NCBI RefSeq assembly: GCF_026914185.1
Contig: NC_070564.1
Location: forward strand, 1,984,001-2,048,000
Direction of reading: 5' to 3'
DNA length: 64,000 nt
From: Puccinia triticina
Taxonomy: Eukaryota > Basidiomycota > Pucciniomycetes > Pucciniales > Pucciniaceae
This document shows, in pieces, positions 1-12,523 of the stretch (position 1 is the stretch's first letter; each line of letters opens with the position of its first letter). The notes below the pieces were generated by a model that did no database searches, was not told the origin of the DNA, and was given only the letters and a program-made list of their open reading frames with translations. Made by a program: the position numbers and the translations under genes.

Positions 1-121
1 CTTCCCGAGGCTCACTGGTTTTGGCGACAAAAATAACAATCTCCGACCGGGCTCTTTCATCCCAACCGTAACGAAAACACCCCATCCTGAATCTGCCCTC
101 GTCCAAGGCCTCTTTTGACTC

Positions 122-982
122 TTGCACCCTCCTCCACGCCTCCATCTTGAATGGGCCAAAATCGTTGCCGCTTCTCTTGAACTAATGGCTGAAAACCATT
201 TCAGACCACCTCAGATCAGCTCTGCCAAAGACAAAGATCACATCACTCAAGGGGTTGAAGCCCTCGTGTACCTCCATGCTGTGAAGAATTCCTCTTCGAC
301 CTTTGACTCATCCCAACCAAGCGATGACCCTTCGGCACCCTCTTGCCAGCGTTTGCACTCTGTTGATATTCTCCACAATTTTTGAAAGGTCATTATTGAC
401 GTGTTGATGGCTTACATCATTTTCCAAACACATTACCTCACCAAGGCACCATTGACACCAGCTCAAAAGAAGGCGAATAACCGTGCCAACCGAGCTCCCA
501 CAACTAGCGCGACCAAACCCGGAACTGCTGTCGACAAGACTCCTGCAGACTTGGCTAACATCTCTGCTGACGCCCTTCAAAACCTCCAAAAATATCAAGG
601 CAAGCAGAATTTCCAGCCCCTTGTTTACTTTTTCCTCGCCGGAGTTCGCGGACTGTTCATTACTTCAAGGGACCACCGGATTGCCGGCACGTCAACATGT
701 ATGTCGTTCATTCAAGCCATGTCAATCATCAGACAACATTCGACTACGCCACATACACCAGAGGAATCAATTTGGAAGAATCTGTCCAACTATCTAGTCC
801 ATATTTTCCTACCCGTCTTTCAGTCTCCAGAAAATATTTGTCCCCTTTCCCAATTGAAAGTCCCAACTCGGTTTGAGCTTGCAGAGGCCATCACCAATGA
901 TTTCCTCACCCAATGGCAGGCATTGAACCCTACTTCGCCATTCCTTCTGCCACACACACCCCCAAAACTAACAAACAAATAG
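122..982 (+). pseudogene. Degenerate hypothetical ORF, split by one TGA
   Basis: Two open segments lie in the same frame, 122-382 and 386-982, separated by a single TGA at 383-385. The downstream segment has an ATG at 407 and would give about 190 residues ending in a Pro/Thr-rich tail. The middle part (around FQPLVYFFLAGVRGLFITS) is hydrophobic and could be globular or membrane-associated. No known domain is recognised. The frame before 122 cannot be judged because the window starts there. The TGA could be a nonsense mutation or lie in an unrecognised intron. Repeats surround it, so it may be part of an old transposon ORF. That it was once coding is an inference from length and composition only. 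Confidence 0.35.
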
Positions 983-1843
983 CGATCCATTAGATGACCA
1001 CCAGCAACTCCCAAATATAGCCTACCTCTTTGTTACAGACTTGGCCTTTGCTTATCGATGTTGTAGTGTCTCCTCCCATTTAGTCTGTGCAGCTGTCACC
1101 TCTGTATCCATTGTAATGGTATATTTCATCTCAAAATTTCACGTGAAAAATGTCTTCCACACAGCTTCCAGCGCGGAAGGGTAGCTCCTGTGAGAATCCC
1201 TTGTGGTGCCTCAGCTCTTGGAAGCCCCGCTCTTGTCGAAATTGTAGTGCGCCAAGACAAGGTCATCCTTCTGTTAAATATTGTGTCATTCAACCAAGCG
1301 CACCAGCCACAGGCACACCAGGCTTGATTCCGGAGTTGATTGACAAACTTCATAGAGCAGATGGCAAGGAGAGAACAAAAGGATGTAGATAAACAGATAG
1401 CCATGGCCAGCCAGGAAACCTCAGTCTGGAGACAAATTCTTCAATCAGCTTGCCATACCGCTAGACAATTTTGTGTGGACCTTCTTCCCCTTGCGTCGTC
1501 TGGATCCTGCAGGAGACTTCCAATCATGTACATGCAGTTGAAATCGTTGTTTTGGATTGTGCCTCAAGCCATAGCATGTCTTCTCAAATCAGTCCAGCTT
1601 TGACACATGTTCCACCTGCAACGCTTGGAACTTAGCCTCTGTTGGAGGCTTCAAAATTAACCAGATGAACGACTTACACGCAATGCAATCGACCCGTTTC
1701 CAGAGTCCGAAGCCAGCGCCGCCACACCTCCAAACCTGATGCAATTCCCGCGGCGAAGGGTCTGCAACATCTCGTGGGCTTGAGCGGTTCTTGCCATGAG
1801 CTTGATGTGGCCTGGTTTATACTGAATAATTCTGCGTAAGCAC
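983..1843. other. Gap without a supportable gene
   Basis: Only short overlapping reading frames occur here on both strands, with no recognisable domain, repeat or terminus. I see nothing that supports a gene. Confidence 0.5.
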
Positions 1844-2368
1844 CTACATCTTACTTGAACCAGTGCTTCTGGGAGTTTTTGGGACAAAAAAACTGACCAG
1901 ATTCATTTCTGTGTCAACAACTTCAACATACCCTACGCATCCTACAACTGGTTCGATGTGGACCTTGACAACGTAAACCGTTCCGAAGGCGTGGGTCTCT
2001 TCAAATTCCTCAGCCAGAGCCAGCTCTCCGCGGTGGACCTGCCATTTGAACCGCTCCACTCGAACGATTGGGTGGGTTGAATTAGAGTGAACCAGAAGCC
2101 GGCCAAAGAAAAAAACCTGCGTGCAGAAGTCGTATAGTATGGCTGGAACCCCGGTTGCCGAAGAGTGGAGTATAAACTGATACTCTGGGAAGGTAGTCAT
2201 TTGGCTTTCCGGAGGGAGCTGATGGGACGCGACACAAGTTTTGATATGGATTTCATGTCCCACAGCTTGGATATTGAACTGATGGGTGTTGGAGAGGTGT
2301 ATGTTACCGGCAAACTCAATCATTCTCAGGTGTATGACGGATGAGATTGATGAGATTGGGCTGGGCAT
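1844..2368 (-). CDS. Hypothetical protein fragment, 174 codons
   Basis: One minus-strand frame is open for 174 codons and has balanced, globular composition (for example VERFKWQVHRGELALAEEF and HIEPVVGCVGYVEVVDTEM), unlike the low-complexity shadow frames nearby. No family was recognised. The 3' end near 1844 may continue through an intron, because the next minus-strand frame at 1657-1887 overlaps it and is also open. It may be an exon of a transposon-associated gene. Function is unknown and existence as a gene is uncertain. Confidence 0.3.
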   Translation of the reverse strand: MPSPISSISSVIHLRMIEFAGNIHLSNTHQFNIQAVGHEIHIKTCVASHQLPPESQMTTFPEYQFILHSSATGVPAILYDFCTQVFFFGRLLVHSNSTHPIVRVERFKWQVHRGELALAEEFEETHAFGTVYVVKVHIEPVVGCVGYVEVVDTEMNLVSFFVPKTPRSTGSSKM

Positions 2369-5300
2369 CAGTTGGGCTATGTCCCTGGAGCAAAGGACCG
2401 CGAAAGATATACAGCAATGTCCAAGACTTCCCCATCATGATCACCTGAAAGCGCCAGCGGTAATAGTTCCTTTGAAAATTTGAGAAAGGGGAAGCTTTGG
2501 TTGTGGTGTGTCATTCCACATGCGTTTTACCTTCTCTTCACAAAATCATACATCCTAATCTGCGGTTCCCTTTTTACCTAACAATCTGTTGCACCCCTTC
2601 TCCACATCCCGCTTGCTTGAGATCTTCTTTGGGTGTCTTTGGCTCACACTTCGGACAAAGGAGGATGCCTTTGGTCCCCGAGCTTTGTTTCAGAATGGGC
2701 CCTGTACGCTGCAGAACAGAACTCAACCTTTCTGTTATTGATTTGTGTAAACTAGACCTTGTCCACCCTGATGGACGGCCGTGCATAGCGGTGGAAATTT
2801 TGTCATTTCTCTTACCTAAACATATACACTTATCACCATTCCCTCTGAGCTTGCATGGACCGACAGCCACACTCAAATAATCTTCTTCTGCAAAGCTCCC
2901 GCAGCCTGAAAATTGGTCACCCATTGCTCTTGGCTGCTTGTCTTGCACTCCTCATTTGTTTGCTGATCCAGGATCTCTCAAGGAAATAGAACCAACCCCC
3001 ATACGGACCGTGACATGTTGTTGTGGAGTTGCATGAGGATTGAAAGGTGGAGCAAGTATGATTGTCAGCTGTCATCCTCATGGACACTGACATTCCGGAA
3101 TCAGCGGCCCTTCATGGCAGCACCACTGAGCACAGTTCTGTCACCCCCCACCCATGCATGCATTAGGTGAATCTTTAAGGATATGGCTCATATCCAAATC
3201 AGACCAACATGCCAGTTCCTGACTGCATCTGAATGGATCTAGGCTAACAAGCACTCAGAGCCTCAAGGAGCTGAGAAGCTCCTTATATTTTTGCAGCATG
3301 CCCATCTTTATGTCATGATCATGGAGCTAGGCGCCCCCCAGGCCACTTTTCATGATATTGTTTGATTATAAGTAGGCACTCATATGCCTGAGACTGAGAA
3401 AATACATCCTCCTCTCCCAATTTGGGCAGGCTGCCCTGCCTTGCTGATCCTCAGCAATTACCATTCATCCGGTGAGGGCTGCGGATGAGGCCTGTCCAAC
3501 ATCCATCACCGCTGCTGGACAGGACAATCACAGATACCAACATTAATTTCCTTCTCTGATTCCTCTAGGCATCCATCTTGCCTTTGTCATGGACAAGAAT
3601 ATAATCCACTCTTTTCACCATATTTCGGAGGGAGACACTGATTTCAACAGACATTTTGACTATGCTATCCAGTGACAAGTTGGGTTAGATCATTCCACGA
3701 AACAGCAGCAGGAAACAACACAAAAATTACTCAGGGTGCCTGAATACAGCCGGTAGATATTGTCTCAGGCACTGGTTGAAAGAGATTGTGGCACAGTTTA
3801 CAAAAGCGTAAAGTTCCACTTGGATGATGACTTTCCTTGGTGCTATAAGATCGGTTTGTCACTACATCCCAAAACGTAGGCCAAGAGTGAGATACCTGAA
3901 CACTCTTCTTTAACCAAGACCTCCTTGAGTAGTGTTTTACAGCTTGATTGGATCTGCTGCGTCTGGCCAAGCCCATTGGGGTGCGAGGTTGGTGCTTGCC
4001 AGTAAGATAGCTCCTCCCAACACTGGTCATAATGGTGTCAGAAACATATATTCCTGCAGTTTCTTGTGTGGTTGCAATTTTTGCCAATCCAAATAATGGT
4101 TTTGTTATGGATCAACTTTAAAATCATGCGGCCAAATGAGTATGACAGTGTGCGGGATTGAGGAGGCTGAGATTTTTCTGCCCATTGAACTTGTTTTGAT
4201 GGATAGCCCAGACACATGAGACCTCATATGTTGGTGCCAAAAAAAATCTGGTGTCCGGTGCTGTTAAATCAATCATCAATACACCCCAAACTGATTTGTC
4301 CAGGGCAGAGGAAAAAAAAACATAGGCTTTGCTTTCCCAATCATCTGGTCCAACACTAGCAGAAAATTTGGATTGGGTGGGATTTAACATGCAGAAACCC
4401 AAGAGTTGCCAGAAGTCACACATCAGAGGAAAGATGGCTCAACTTGAGTGTCACTCTGATCTGATACATGGGGAACCAGGTCTTAATACAACGATGTGTT
4501 ACCCCACTTCAGGATGCCCTACACTGCCCGTGGCATGGCTCAGGCCGGTGCATATTGGGAAGACAACATTCTGGATGAGTGCGAGAGCTCAAAGGGAGCA
4601 CTGACCTTGTGCTGTAGCTAGGTAATGGCGCAAGATCACTTCTTTGATGAGATTGGGCTCCTGCTCAACTGGTTTTAGGCATTATTTTTGGTCGTGATAT
4701 TTTGAAGCCCACACAGATTCAGTCTCCAGTGAACCATGACACCAGTCAGACGGTTGAAAGCAGCATTTTGGGTCAGGGGGGAGATGGCAATTCCTCACAT
4801 GAAGGACTCTTGGGGTATCCTAAACTTACCAGAAATGAAATTGCACACATGTTCTGTATGGAAAGTGTCAAGTCAGTCACTATCACTAAACACCACAACC
4901 AGCATATGGAATGTGATTCCCACGCAGGCACCGGTCAAAATGATCATCCCAGAGCCTCCTTCATGGCTGCTCATCAGGTAGGCTCTGCAAATTAAGAGAA
5001 TGGGGAATTCACAATTTTGGGGTAGGAAAAGATGGTAGGTCCAGTTTGAATTGTCCGGCTAGCTAGCATTCTGCAAAACGTTTGTGGACATAGCAAACTG
5101 ACCAGCTAATTGACCACCAATTTATCCCATTGAAGCCTTACAAAGTTGAATTATACCTATCAACATCTTCTTTCGCGAAACTCTCTGCCCATGATATTGA
5201 TTGCCTGTGGAATGTCTATGGGCCTGGCTATTGGATTTGGAGAAGAAGTCATGATGTCCACCCCAAGGCTGGCATTTTCAATCCTGCAATCCTTGTGAAA

Positions 5301-5690
5301 AGATCTCACAAAAGGACTTAGAAACCTCTAATTTATTCCCCAGAAGTTCAAATCACCTTGAGATCAAATTCATCACTGCCCAAACTGAAATTATGGTATA
5401 TGGAATTGATGTTGCTATCCTGCACTTCAGTTCAGGATCAGTTCAACATAACATGAACATTGTCTCAAGCTTTACTTGCACCTGCACTCATGGTTGACAT
5501 ATGTCAGCCTTCCAGAGAGAACATAAGGTCTGGCACTCCCTAGAGAGTGCCACAAATCTCCCCCTGGTGTAGGCTACAGACGCTTGTGGCTGCCAGCTGG
5601 GTGGTTGGTTGGTAGTGCTCATGGGTCAATCCAACAGCCCTCCATACTGTGGTGATACATCATGGTAGAAGACTAACAGACAACTCAACA
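2369..5690. other. Long stretch with no supportable gene
   Basis: Reading frames here are short, overlapping and compositionally random. An LTR-like segment around 3015-3550 starts TGTTGTTG, has an AT-rich TATA-like block near 3285 and a GTGAG motif near 3471, but no matching target duplication was found. A short hairpin with arms GGCACTC and GAGTGCC lies near 5531-5550. Confidence 0.4.
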
Positions 5691-5703
5691 CAGCGCACCA
5701 GAT

Positions 5704-7258
5704 TTGGAAAATGGATTTGCTCCTCCATCGACCCCTTTTAGGAACAGACCTGCGGCCAGAACTTCAGCTTTGAATTGGAATACGGATACGACGAATCCAC
5801 CTGCACCACCCAGAAAAGACAAAGGAAAGGGAATCGACCTTCAACTCAGAGACCAATATGAAGATGAATTGTCAGATTCAGACAAAACTCCTCAAAACAC
5901 TAACTTACCACAACATCACAATACTCCACGTCAACCTATATCCAGGTACGGAATCCACAACACGCAAAATATTCGAGAACCTATGTATCAACCTCAATTT
6001 CAACAACGACAACAACCGGTCCCACCCCCACCGTTTCAGCATCCACAAGCTTTTTATCCGCAGTACTACCAACCACCAGCGGTCCAACAAGTCAAACAGG
6101 TCATTATTAAGGAACCTGGTCTCTTCTATGATGGCAACCAATTCATGAAGTTCTTAAAACATTTCGAAAGAACGGCCAACGCTTTCCAAGCAACGGATTA
6201 CAATAAGGCGCTTCAGATTGGACGATTTGTGCGGACGGAGGAACTCAAGAGCAAACTTGAGGAGATGGACGGATACGATGACTGCGACTGGAAAAAATTA
6301 CGAAAAAGAAATGGTCAAAATGTGGGGGGACTTAGATAATACCATTATGTACACCACAAACGACCTAATCAATGTAGCAGAACAACAAGCCAGGAGGGGG
6401 ATTTCAGACCATCAAGATTTCAACACCTATCTTGGAAAATTCACTTCAATTCTTGGTTACCTGGTTAAAAATGATAGCATCAAGTACGAGGACCCCGGCC
6501 TGCTATTCCTGATTCCTTTCTTGAGAGAAAGCCAGGAAAACATCAAAAGGACCTTATTGTACAACGGCCAGCTTCCAACAGGAAAGGACGGAAACACCAA
6601 AGCACCTCAATGGAACCATCTGGTTGCAGCTACAGAAACAGAAGTTATACGGATTGAGGAACATTACAAACAGCTTCACAACCTAGAGCAAGAACTTGTG
6701 GAACTGCGAAAACAAGTGAAGGCTCTAGGCTTACCTCCTGATTACAACCCTCAACTCAATTGCTCAGAGGAACCACTTGAGCACGTCCTGGAACCAGCCA
6801 TTGAAACTATACACCCTGTAAGGAACATTGCAGAAACAAAAACGGAAATCCCAGAACCTATGATGGACGTTACAGAAACGGAACCGGAAAATTACTCTCA
6901 GGAATTGGTTTCTGAACAAGCAGCCTCAACAATCCAGCTACCAGATACGGTGGTGAACCAGAAATCCGCCAAGTCAAACTTAATGGATATGGCAATGGAG
7001 CTGAAGCACATTGTTATTGACATACTAGAATTTGGCCCAGACAGCATGGATACAGCTATTGGTATGGATCAGGAAGAAATCTTGGATCAATCTGTTCAAC
7101 AAATCAAAACCTTGGATTGTAAGCCACATCAACTCATCAACAACTATGATTCAAAAATCGAAGATTCCTACCTCACAGAAGTAACTCAGAAAGATCCTCA
7201 ATTTCCGCCCACCCCCAAAACAATTTGGATTGAAGACATCAACCAACCTGGAAGCAAG
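5704..7258 (+). pseudogene. gag: Gag gene (5' part) of a gag-only LTR retroelement, interrupted
   Basis: This encodes a rust-type retrotransposon Gag without a zinc knuckle. A Pro/Gln-rich N-terminal region is followed by a globular capsid-like part (GLFYDGNQFMKFLKHFE near 6118; MVKMWGDLDN near 6322) and a coiled coil (NLEQELVELRKQVKAL near 6680). The frame changes once, in the A-rich stretch at about 6290-6315, which suggests a one-base indel. At 7258 the frame is cut by a solo LTR. After that LTR and the downstream foldback element are removed at their TSDs, the same frame continues through 7587-7630 and into 14773-15202. That continuity supports both TSD calls. The 5' end looks truncated because no 5' LTR precedes it. 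No pol follows, so the element was non-autonomous. Confidence 0.75.
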
Positions 7259-7581
7259 TGTAAGGACTCGTTGAGTCCTTCACTAAGATGTCTCAACGGG
7301 CACGGGGAGCGGGCTTGGAGCCTAAAATTCTAGCTCCAACGGTTGGGGTTTTATTTCTAACGCCGGCAGAGAGAGTAGCAAGTTCTCTCGTTAGTCTATC
7401 TACAATCACAGTATTGGAGAAAGGGAATGATAAGAAATACTTACCTAACGCCGGCAGAGAGAGTAGCAAGTTCTCTGCTGAGTTAGGTAAGGAGAGGGAC
7501 GACTATGTATAGGGCGGAGGGTGGAACCGGGACATGGGTTGTGACATTCTTGTGAAGTCCGCAGTGCGTGCGGGCTTTGCA
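7259..7581 (-). repeat. Solo LTR (copia-like family A) in the gag frame
   Basis: The 323 bp segment begins TGTAAGGACTCG and ends CTTTGCA, and is flanked by GCAAG at 7254-7258 and 7582-7586, the expected 5-bp TSD. Read on the minus strand it holds a stem-loop at 7445-7486 (outer arms CTAAC and GTTAG). A GTAAGT motif follows directly, then a 45 bp spacer ending in TAG at 7400, then a second copy of the stem-loop at 7357-7394. An AATAAA-like signal follows the second copy. The same architecture occurs in the LTRs at 49173, 51060 and 51811. Excising the LTR with one TSD restores the gag frame. Confidence 0.9.
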
Positions 7582-8106
7582 GCAAGATTTTCAATAAGCA
7601 CCTCTTCAAACCTCACTTGGATCAACATGAAAAATATAGGGGGTTACTAAACGTACCCGGTTTTTCCGCGTTTGTACCCGGTTTTTGCGTACCCCCTTTT
7701 CCGCGTGCGTACCCGTTTTTTTTCTACTCATTTCTACGCGACGCAAGTAATATCAAAATTTGTCTAAAATGATGAAAAACATTATCATGAAATCAGAATA
7801 CCAAAAAAACCAATTTTAATTAATTAATTATTTTTTGCATACCCCCTTTTCTGGGGTATATACTTAGGGAATAACTTTTTTTTTACATTCCCCAGCCGCA
7901 CAAAAATTTCAGGGCACTTATGATTGTGAATATTCTATATTCCCTGAAATTTTTAGGATTTTCAAGGAGTGCGCGGTGGGCTTAGTAGGAAAATTCCCGC
8001 TAACTGTATAACTTTTTTGTTACATTTCCAAACAAGCTAAAAATTTCAGGAATATTTAAAGTCTGTACGTATATTCTCCGTGTACTGAAATTTTCAGCAA
8101 TGGTGT

Positions 8107-8308
8107 TGTTATGGTCTGTTCTGTGGAGAGGAAGATGGAGTCTGGGTTCTGGGGTTCTGGGAGTTCTGGATCCAAGATGGTAGATTGCAGGATGAGGAAG
8201 AGGCTTGGATCTCCAGCCTCTCGAACCTTGAGTATGGTCCGTGACATGTACGTGTAGTCTATGTACATGTGAGTCTGCGCTGCGGAGTCCGCGCTACGGC
8301 TCATAACA
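8107..8308 (-). repeat. 3' LTR of the chromovirus
   Basis: The 202 bp LTR begins TGTTATGG and ends TCATAACA. It is nearly identical to 13678-13879 (about two substitutions seen by eye) and abuts the TSD GGTGT at 8102-8106. Confidence 0.95.
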
Positions 8309-8312
8309 TTAT

Positions 8313-8321
8313 CCCCCCTTT
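8313..8321 (-). promoter_or_regulatory. Polypurine tract of the chromovirus
   Basis: On the minus strand the sequence AAAGGGGGG lies four bases upstream of the 3' LTR, the expected place for the plus-strand primer of reverse transcription. Confidence 0.75.
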
Positions 8322-8452
8322 AATGCCCAAGCCGCCCCCTTTTCTGGTTGATCAATGAGAAAAAATAAAAAATAAAAAAAATCCTCCTCTTTTGGCTCTG
8401 CATTCTGTCCCCGGGCAGCATTAAAAAACCCAGTGGGAAAAAGCTTGCCCTC

Positions 8453-9184
8453 TCACTTTCTTCTCCGCGTCCTCCGATGCCTGGCCGCCGCCTCCGGAAA
8501 TTTCGAGTTAAACTCCGCCACCAGGTCTCCGCTGTTTTTTAAGTTTTCCTCCGGCTCCCAAGAATTCTCTGCCGGTCCAAATCCGCGCCAGCTGACAAGG
8601 TATTGAGTCGTCCGCCCTCTCCGCCGGCTGTCCAGTATTCCGTCGACCTCCCACTCATCTCCGCCGTTGACTGTTACTGGCTCCGGGGTCCGCCGCTGTC
8701 GGTGGGCGATCTCGTTGGGCTTGTGTTTGCGGAGTACTGACACGTGGAAAACTGGGTGGACTCCCTGCATGGAAAGCGGAAGGGTCAGTTTGTAAGCGGA
8801 GGTTGAAATTCTGCTAGATATTGGGAATGGTCCAAGCCAGCGGTGTTCCAATTTGGGGCTGGGGCGTGTTGTTGAGATATTGCGCCCATCTAGCCAAACC
8901 TCGTCTCCACTGTTCCATTCCGGTGTTTTCCGCACTCCGCGGTCAAACTGGCTTTTCATGGCCTCCTGCGCCGCTTCCAGGCACTGCTTCAGTTCATCCT
9001 GTACCTCCGCAAGCTGGCGGAGTCGCTCCGCCACTGCCGGTACACACTGTTCCGCCGATGGAATTCCGCTGTACAATGGGTTGAAACCATAATTTGCCTT
9101 GAATGGTGACACCCCTGTTGACGTGTGATCGTTGTTGTTGTAAGCAAATTCCGCCGTTGCCAGGAGCGGAGCTCAATTGTCCTG
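8453..9184 (-). pseudogene. pol: Integrase C-terminal part and chromodomain (end of chromovirus pol)
   Basis: This continues the pol frame beyond two in-frame TGA codons at 9185-9187 and 9173-9175. It first encodes the end of the integrase core and the C-terminal domain (SPFKANYGFNPLYSG; WLGPFPISSRI; HPVFHVSVLRKHKP). Then comes a chromodomain of about 55 residues (EWEVDGILDSRRRG, YLVSWRGFGPAENSWEPEENL) and an Arg-rich tail. In chromoviruses this chromodomain directs integration to particular chromatin. Both stops are single transitions away from sense codons (CGA to TGA, TGG to TGA), so loss of the reading frame appears recent. Confidence 0.9.
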
Positions 9185-12100
9185 TCAATAGCCCACAAAA
9201 TGGCGGAGATATTGCTCCACCGCTTTGTTTGCGATTTCCGACTGTGCGTCTGTCCTTGGATGGTACGCAGTAGATGGTTGGAGGCGGATGCCAAGTCTGT
9301 TGTCCAATTCCCGGGTGATTTGGGATACAAAAATGCTCCCTCGGTCGGAAACAATAGTCTTTGGAGTGCCGTGGAGTTTCCAAACGTGCTCTGCCATCAG
9401 GTCCGCTAACTGCTCCGCATTCATGGACTTCCTGCAGGGGATAAAGTGTGCCATCTTTGTCAGACGGTCAACAACAGTCAGTATGCTTTCGTGGGAGCGG
9501 GATTCAGGCAAGTCTGTGATAAGGTCATAGCTGATGTCCGTCCACGGCCCCGCCGGGATTGGTAGCGGCTCCAGTGTCCCAAATGGCTGTTGTGTCGATG
9601 CTTTAACTCTTTGACAAGAATCACATCCATCCACGTATTGGTTGACGAACTTCTTCTGGCCATTCCACACAAAACTCCGTCGGACCAGGGCGAGGGTGCG
9701 GGATTGGCCTGGGTGGCCCGCCGCTTTGGTGTCGTGTCGGCTCTTCAGGATTTCGGTCCGCAGTGCTGGGTCCGCCGGTACCACTATCCGCCCTTTGTCG
9801 TACAAGATGCCATCAGTCTCCGTGTATCTGTTCCGATTTCCTGTGGGGGTTTTCAAGGATTCTATCCATCCGGTCAGTTGGGCATTGAGTGGGGTCAATT
9901 CTCTGATTCTTGCAATGATCTCCGCATCAGCCATCGCCAGTTCATTTTCCGCTCCGTGCTCCGCACCTATCCCCAGTACGTCTACCTCAAACAAGTGCTC
10001 CGCCTCCGCCAAGTCAATTGATTTGTCTTCGAACCAGGATTCAAACTCCGATATCTCCGCAAAAGTCCGCTCCGTGATGTTATTGGGCTTCAGCAGCTGT
10101 CCAAAGGTCAGTTTTTCACCAGGGGCGGGGGCTAGGTCCGGTCTTCTTGATAGGGCATCCGGTTTGGTGGCTTGGCGGCCCGGGCGGAAGATGATTTCAA
10201 AATCAAAGCAACCCATGGTCTCCGCCCACCGCGCCTGTCTCCGAGTGAGCTCCTTGGTGGTCATAAAGCTTTCTAGGTTCCGGTGGTCCGTGTAAACAAT
10301 GGCGGTCAGGCGGTGCGGATTTCCTTCCAGGTACTGCCGCCGCTCCTTGAAAGCGGCAACAATGGCCAATAGTTCCTTGTCAAAGATCTCGTAGTTCTTC
10401 TCCGCCTGCACCAATGATCGGGATAAGTAAGCAACGGGGTGGAGTTCTTTGTCTTTGTTGCAGACTTGAGACAAGACTGCTCCGAGCGCGAAGTCGGAGC
10501 AGTCACATTCCAGGATAAACGGCTTGTACGGGTCCGCAATCTTAAGTATCGGAGCGGAGGTGAAGGCGGTCTTTAGGCATTCGAAAGCGGAGTTACATTT
10601 GTCATCCCAGACGAAGGGGGTTTTCGCTTTGGTCAGGTCGTGTAGAGGTCTGGTCTTCCCCGAGAAGTGGTCAATGAACCGGCGGTAAAAGTTGGAGAAT
10701 CCAATGAACCGCTGAAGTTCCGTAACGTTCCGCGGTGCGGGCCACTCCGTCACCGCTTTCACTTTTGCGGGGTCCATTCTAATCCGGTTGCACGCAATTA
10801 AGAGTCCAAGGTATTCCACTTCTGGTTTCAAAAATTCACATTTCTCCGGTTTCAGCCATAATTGATGCTTGCTCAGGGTCTCCAGGATCCCGTTGACCGC
10901 CGCCGTGTGATCGGAGCCTTTCTGTGTGTATACCATAATGTCATCCAGGTATGCGGCAGTGTCCTTTCCAATTCGTCCAAGGAGAATGTCCTGCATGAAG
11001 TATTGAAAGTATCCCGGCGCTCCTGTGGGTCCAAACGGCATGGTGAGCGGAGCAAATTGCCCCGCCTTGCAGATGAAGGCTAGCTTATCCTCATCTCCCT
11101 CCGCCACTTGGAGGTTTCCGTAGGCATTGCGGAGGTCCAGCTTTGTGAAGGTGTCGGCGTCTAGCAGGCTGTCAACCAGGTCCATGGTCAGCGGAAGGGG
11201 GTAGCGCTTCTTCACTGTCAGTGCGTTGAGTTTCCGGTAGTCAAAACAGGGGCGGAGGTTTCCGTCCTTCTTTCCGGTGAATAGAACTGGGGCCGCCCAT
11301 GGTGACGTGGTCCGTCGTATTGTTCCGCTGGCCAGTCCTTCCGCAATCAGTGTGTCGAGTGCCTGGTTCTCCGCCGGTGAAAGCGGAATGATCCGGCTTG
11401 CTTGCGGTGTGGCTCTGGGGACTAGGTCAACGCGGAAGTCATACTTTCTTCGTGGCGGCAGGCTCTTAGCACTGGATTTCCGGAACATGTCGATGAATCG
11501 ATGGTAGCACTGCGGGACAAGTTCTTTGGCGGTCCGTGTTGCAATAGCAGCCTTTCCCGCCGCTGCTAGCCGGGCGGAGGTTGACCACGATGTCTTGGCG
11601 GCGCTAATCTCTGCAGTGTAAAGTTCTAGGAGAGAAATGGGCTTGCCAGCTGCTTCGGAAAATGATTGCGGAGAAACTTTATCGGACTCACATTGCGGGG
11701 GCGGTAAAATACACACCCCCTCGTCACAAATCCTAGCTTTCCCCATCATGGGCCCTTGGCCCTCTGTTGAGGATGTTTGCGGAGTGGACGATACCGCCAA
11801 AGCGGTAGCAAAATTGTTGGCGGGGTTGGCGGGGTTCCATTCCAGGTGGGGGGGGGCGGGATTCCAGTTGGGGTGCGGAGTACTATCTACGGGGAGAAAA
11901 AGCTTGCCAGCCGTTTCAGGGAGTATGGAGGAGGGTAGTCTATCGAACTCACATTGCGGGGGCGGTAAAACACACACCCCCTCGTCATGAATCCTAGCTT
12001 TCCCCATCATGGGCCCTTGGCCCTCTGTTGAGGATGTTTTTGGAGTGGACGAAGCTGCGGAGGCAGCTGCAATGTCGGAGTGGTCGGAGCGGAGTGTGCG

Positions 12101-12523
12101 GGTGGTCCAGTCAATTTGGTGTCCGTGTTTGCGGATCCATGGCATCCCAAGGATGCCGTCGTACGTGTCTTTCAGTCGGGTGATGATGAATTTCGAAGGG
12201 CGGGGTTCTTCATTCAGGGTCAGGTCAATCTCATATGCCGCTCGGGATGTGGATCCATCAAATCCCAACACTGTCTGCCTTGAGGCGGTGGCGTTGCGGA
12301 GTAATCCCGCCGCGGCGGCGTAGGACTTGCTCAACACATCATGGGTCGCTCCGGAATCAATCAAAAAGGAGGCAGGGGGTAAGGGGTTCTGGGGTGTGGC
12401 TCTGGGAGTTGTGATGGTGCAAGAGATGAAACATCTGGGATCAATTTCATTTCTGGTTAAAGTTTGACTAGCACCAATACTACAAGACAACTCCGCCGCG
12501 CTCAGGAAAGGCACAACCTTCAT
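9185..12523 (-). pseudogene. pol: Pol polyprotein: protease, reverse transcriptase, RNase H, integrase core
   Basis: One frame of 1112 codons starts at an ATG that overlaps the gag stop as ATGA (12520-12523). Order of domains: aspartic protease (FLIDSGATHDVLS, about residue 50); a linker with a duplicated block of about 90 residues (STEGQGPMMGKAR twice, encoded near 11740 and 12010); reverse transcriptase (catalytic YLDDIMVYT, about residue 520); RNase H (FILECDCSDFALGAVLS; YTDHRNLESF; PDALSRR); zinc-binding and catalytic integrase (GHPGQSRTLALVRRS; CDSCQRVK; YDLITDLPES; SDRGSIFVS; QSEIANKAVEQYLR). The frame ends early at TGA 9185-9187 inside IN. All catalytic motifs seen are otherwise intact. 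Expression may depend on termination-reinitiation at the ATGA overlap. Confidence 0.93.

Noticed and set aside
3015..3550. Possible solo LTR starting TGTTGTTG
   Set aside because: No matching TSD and no second copy in the window, so the boundaries could not be supported.
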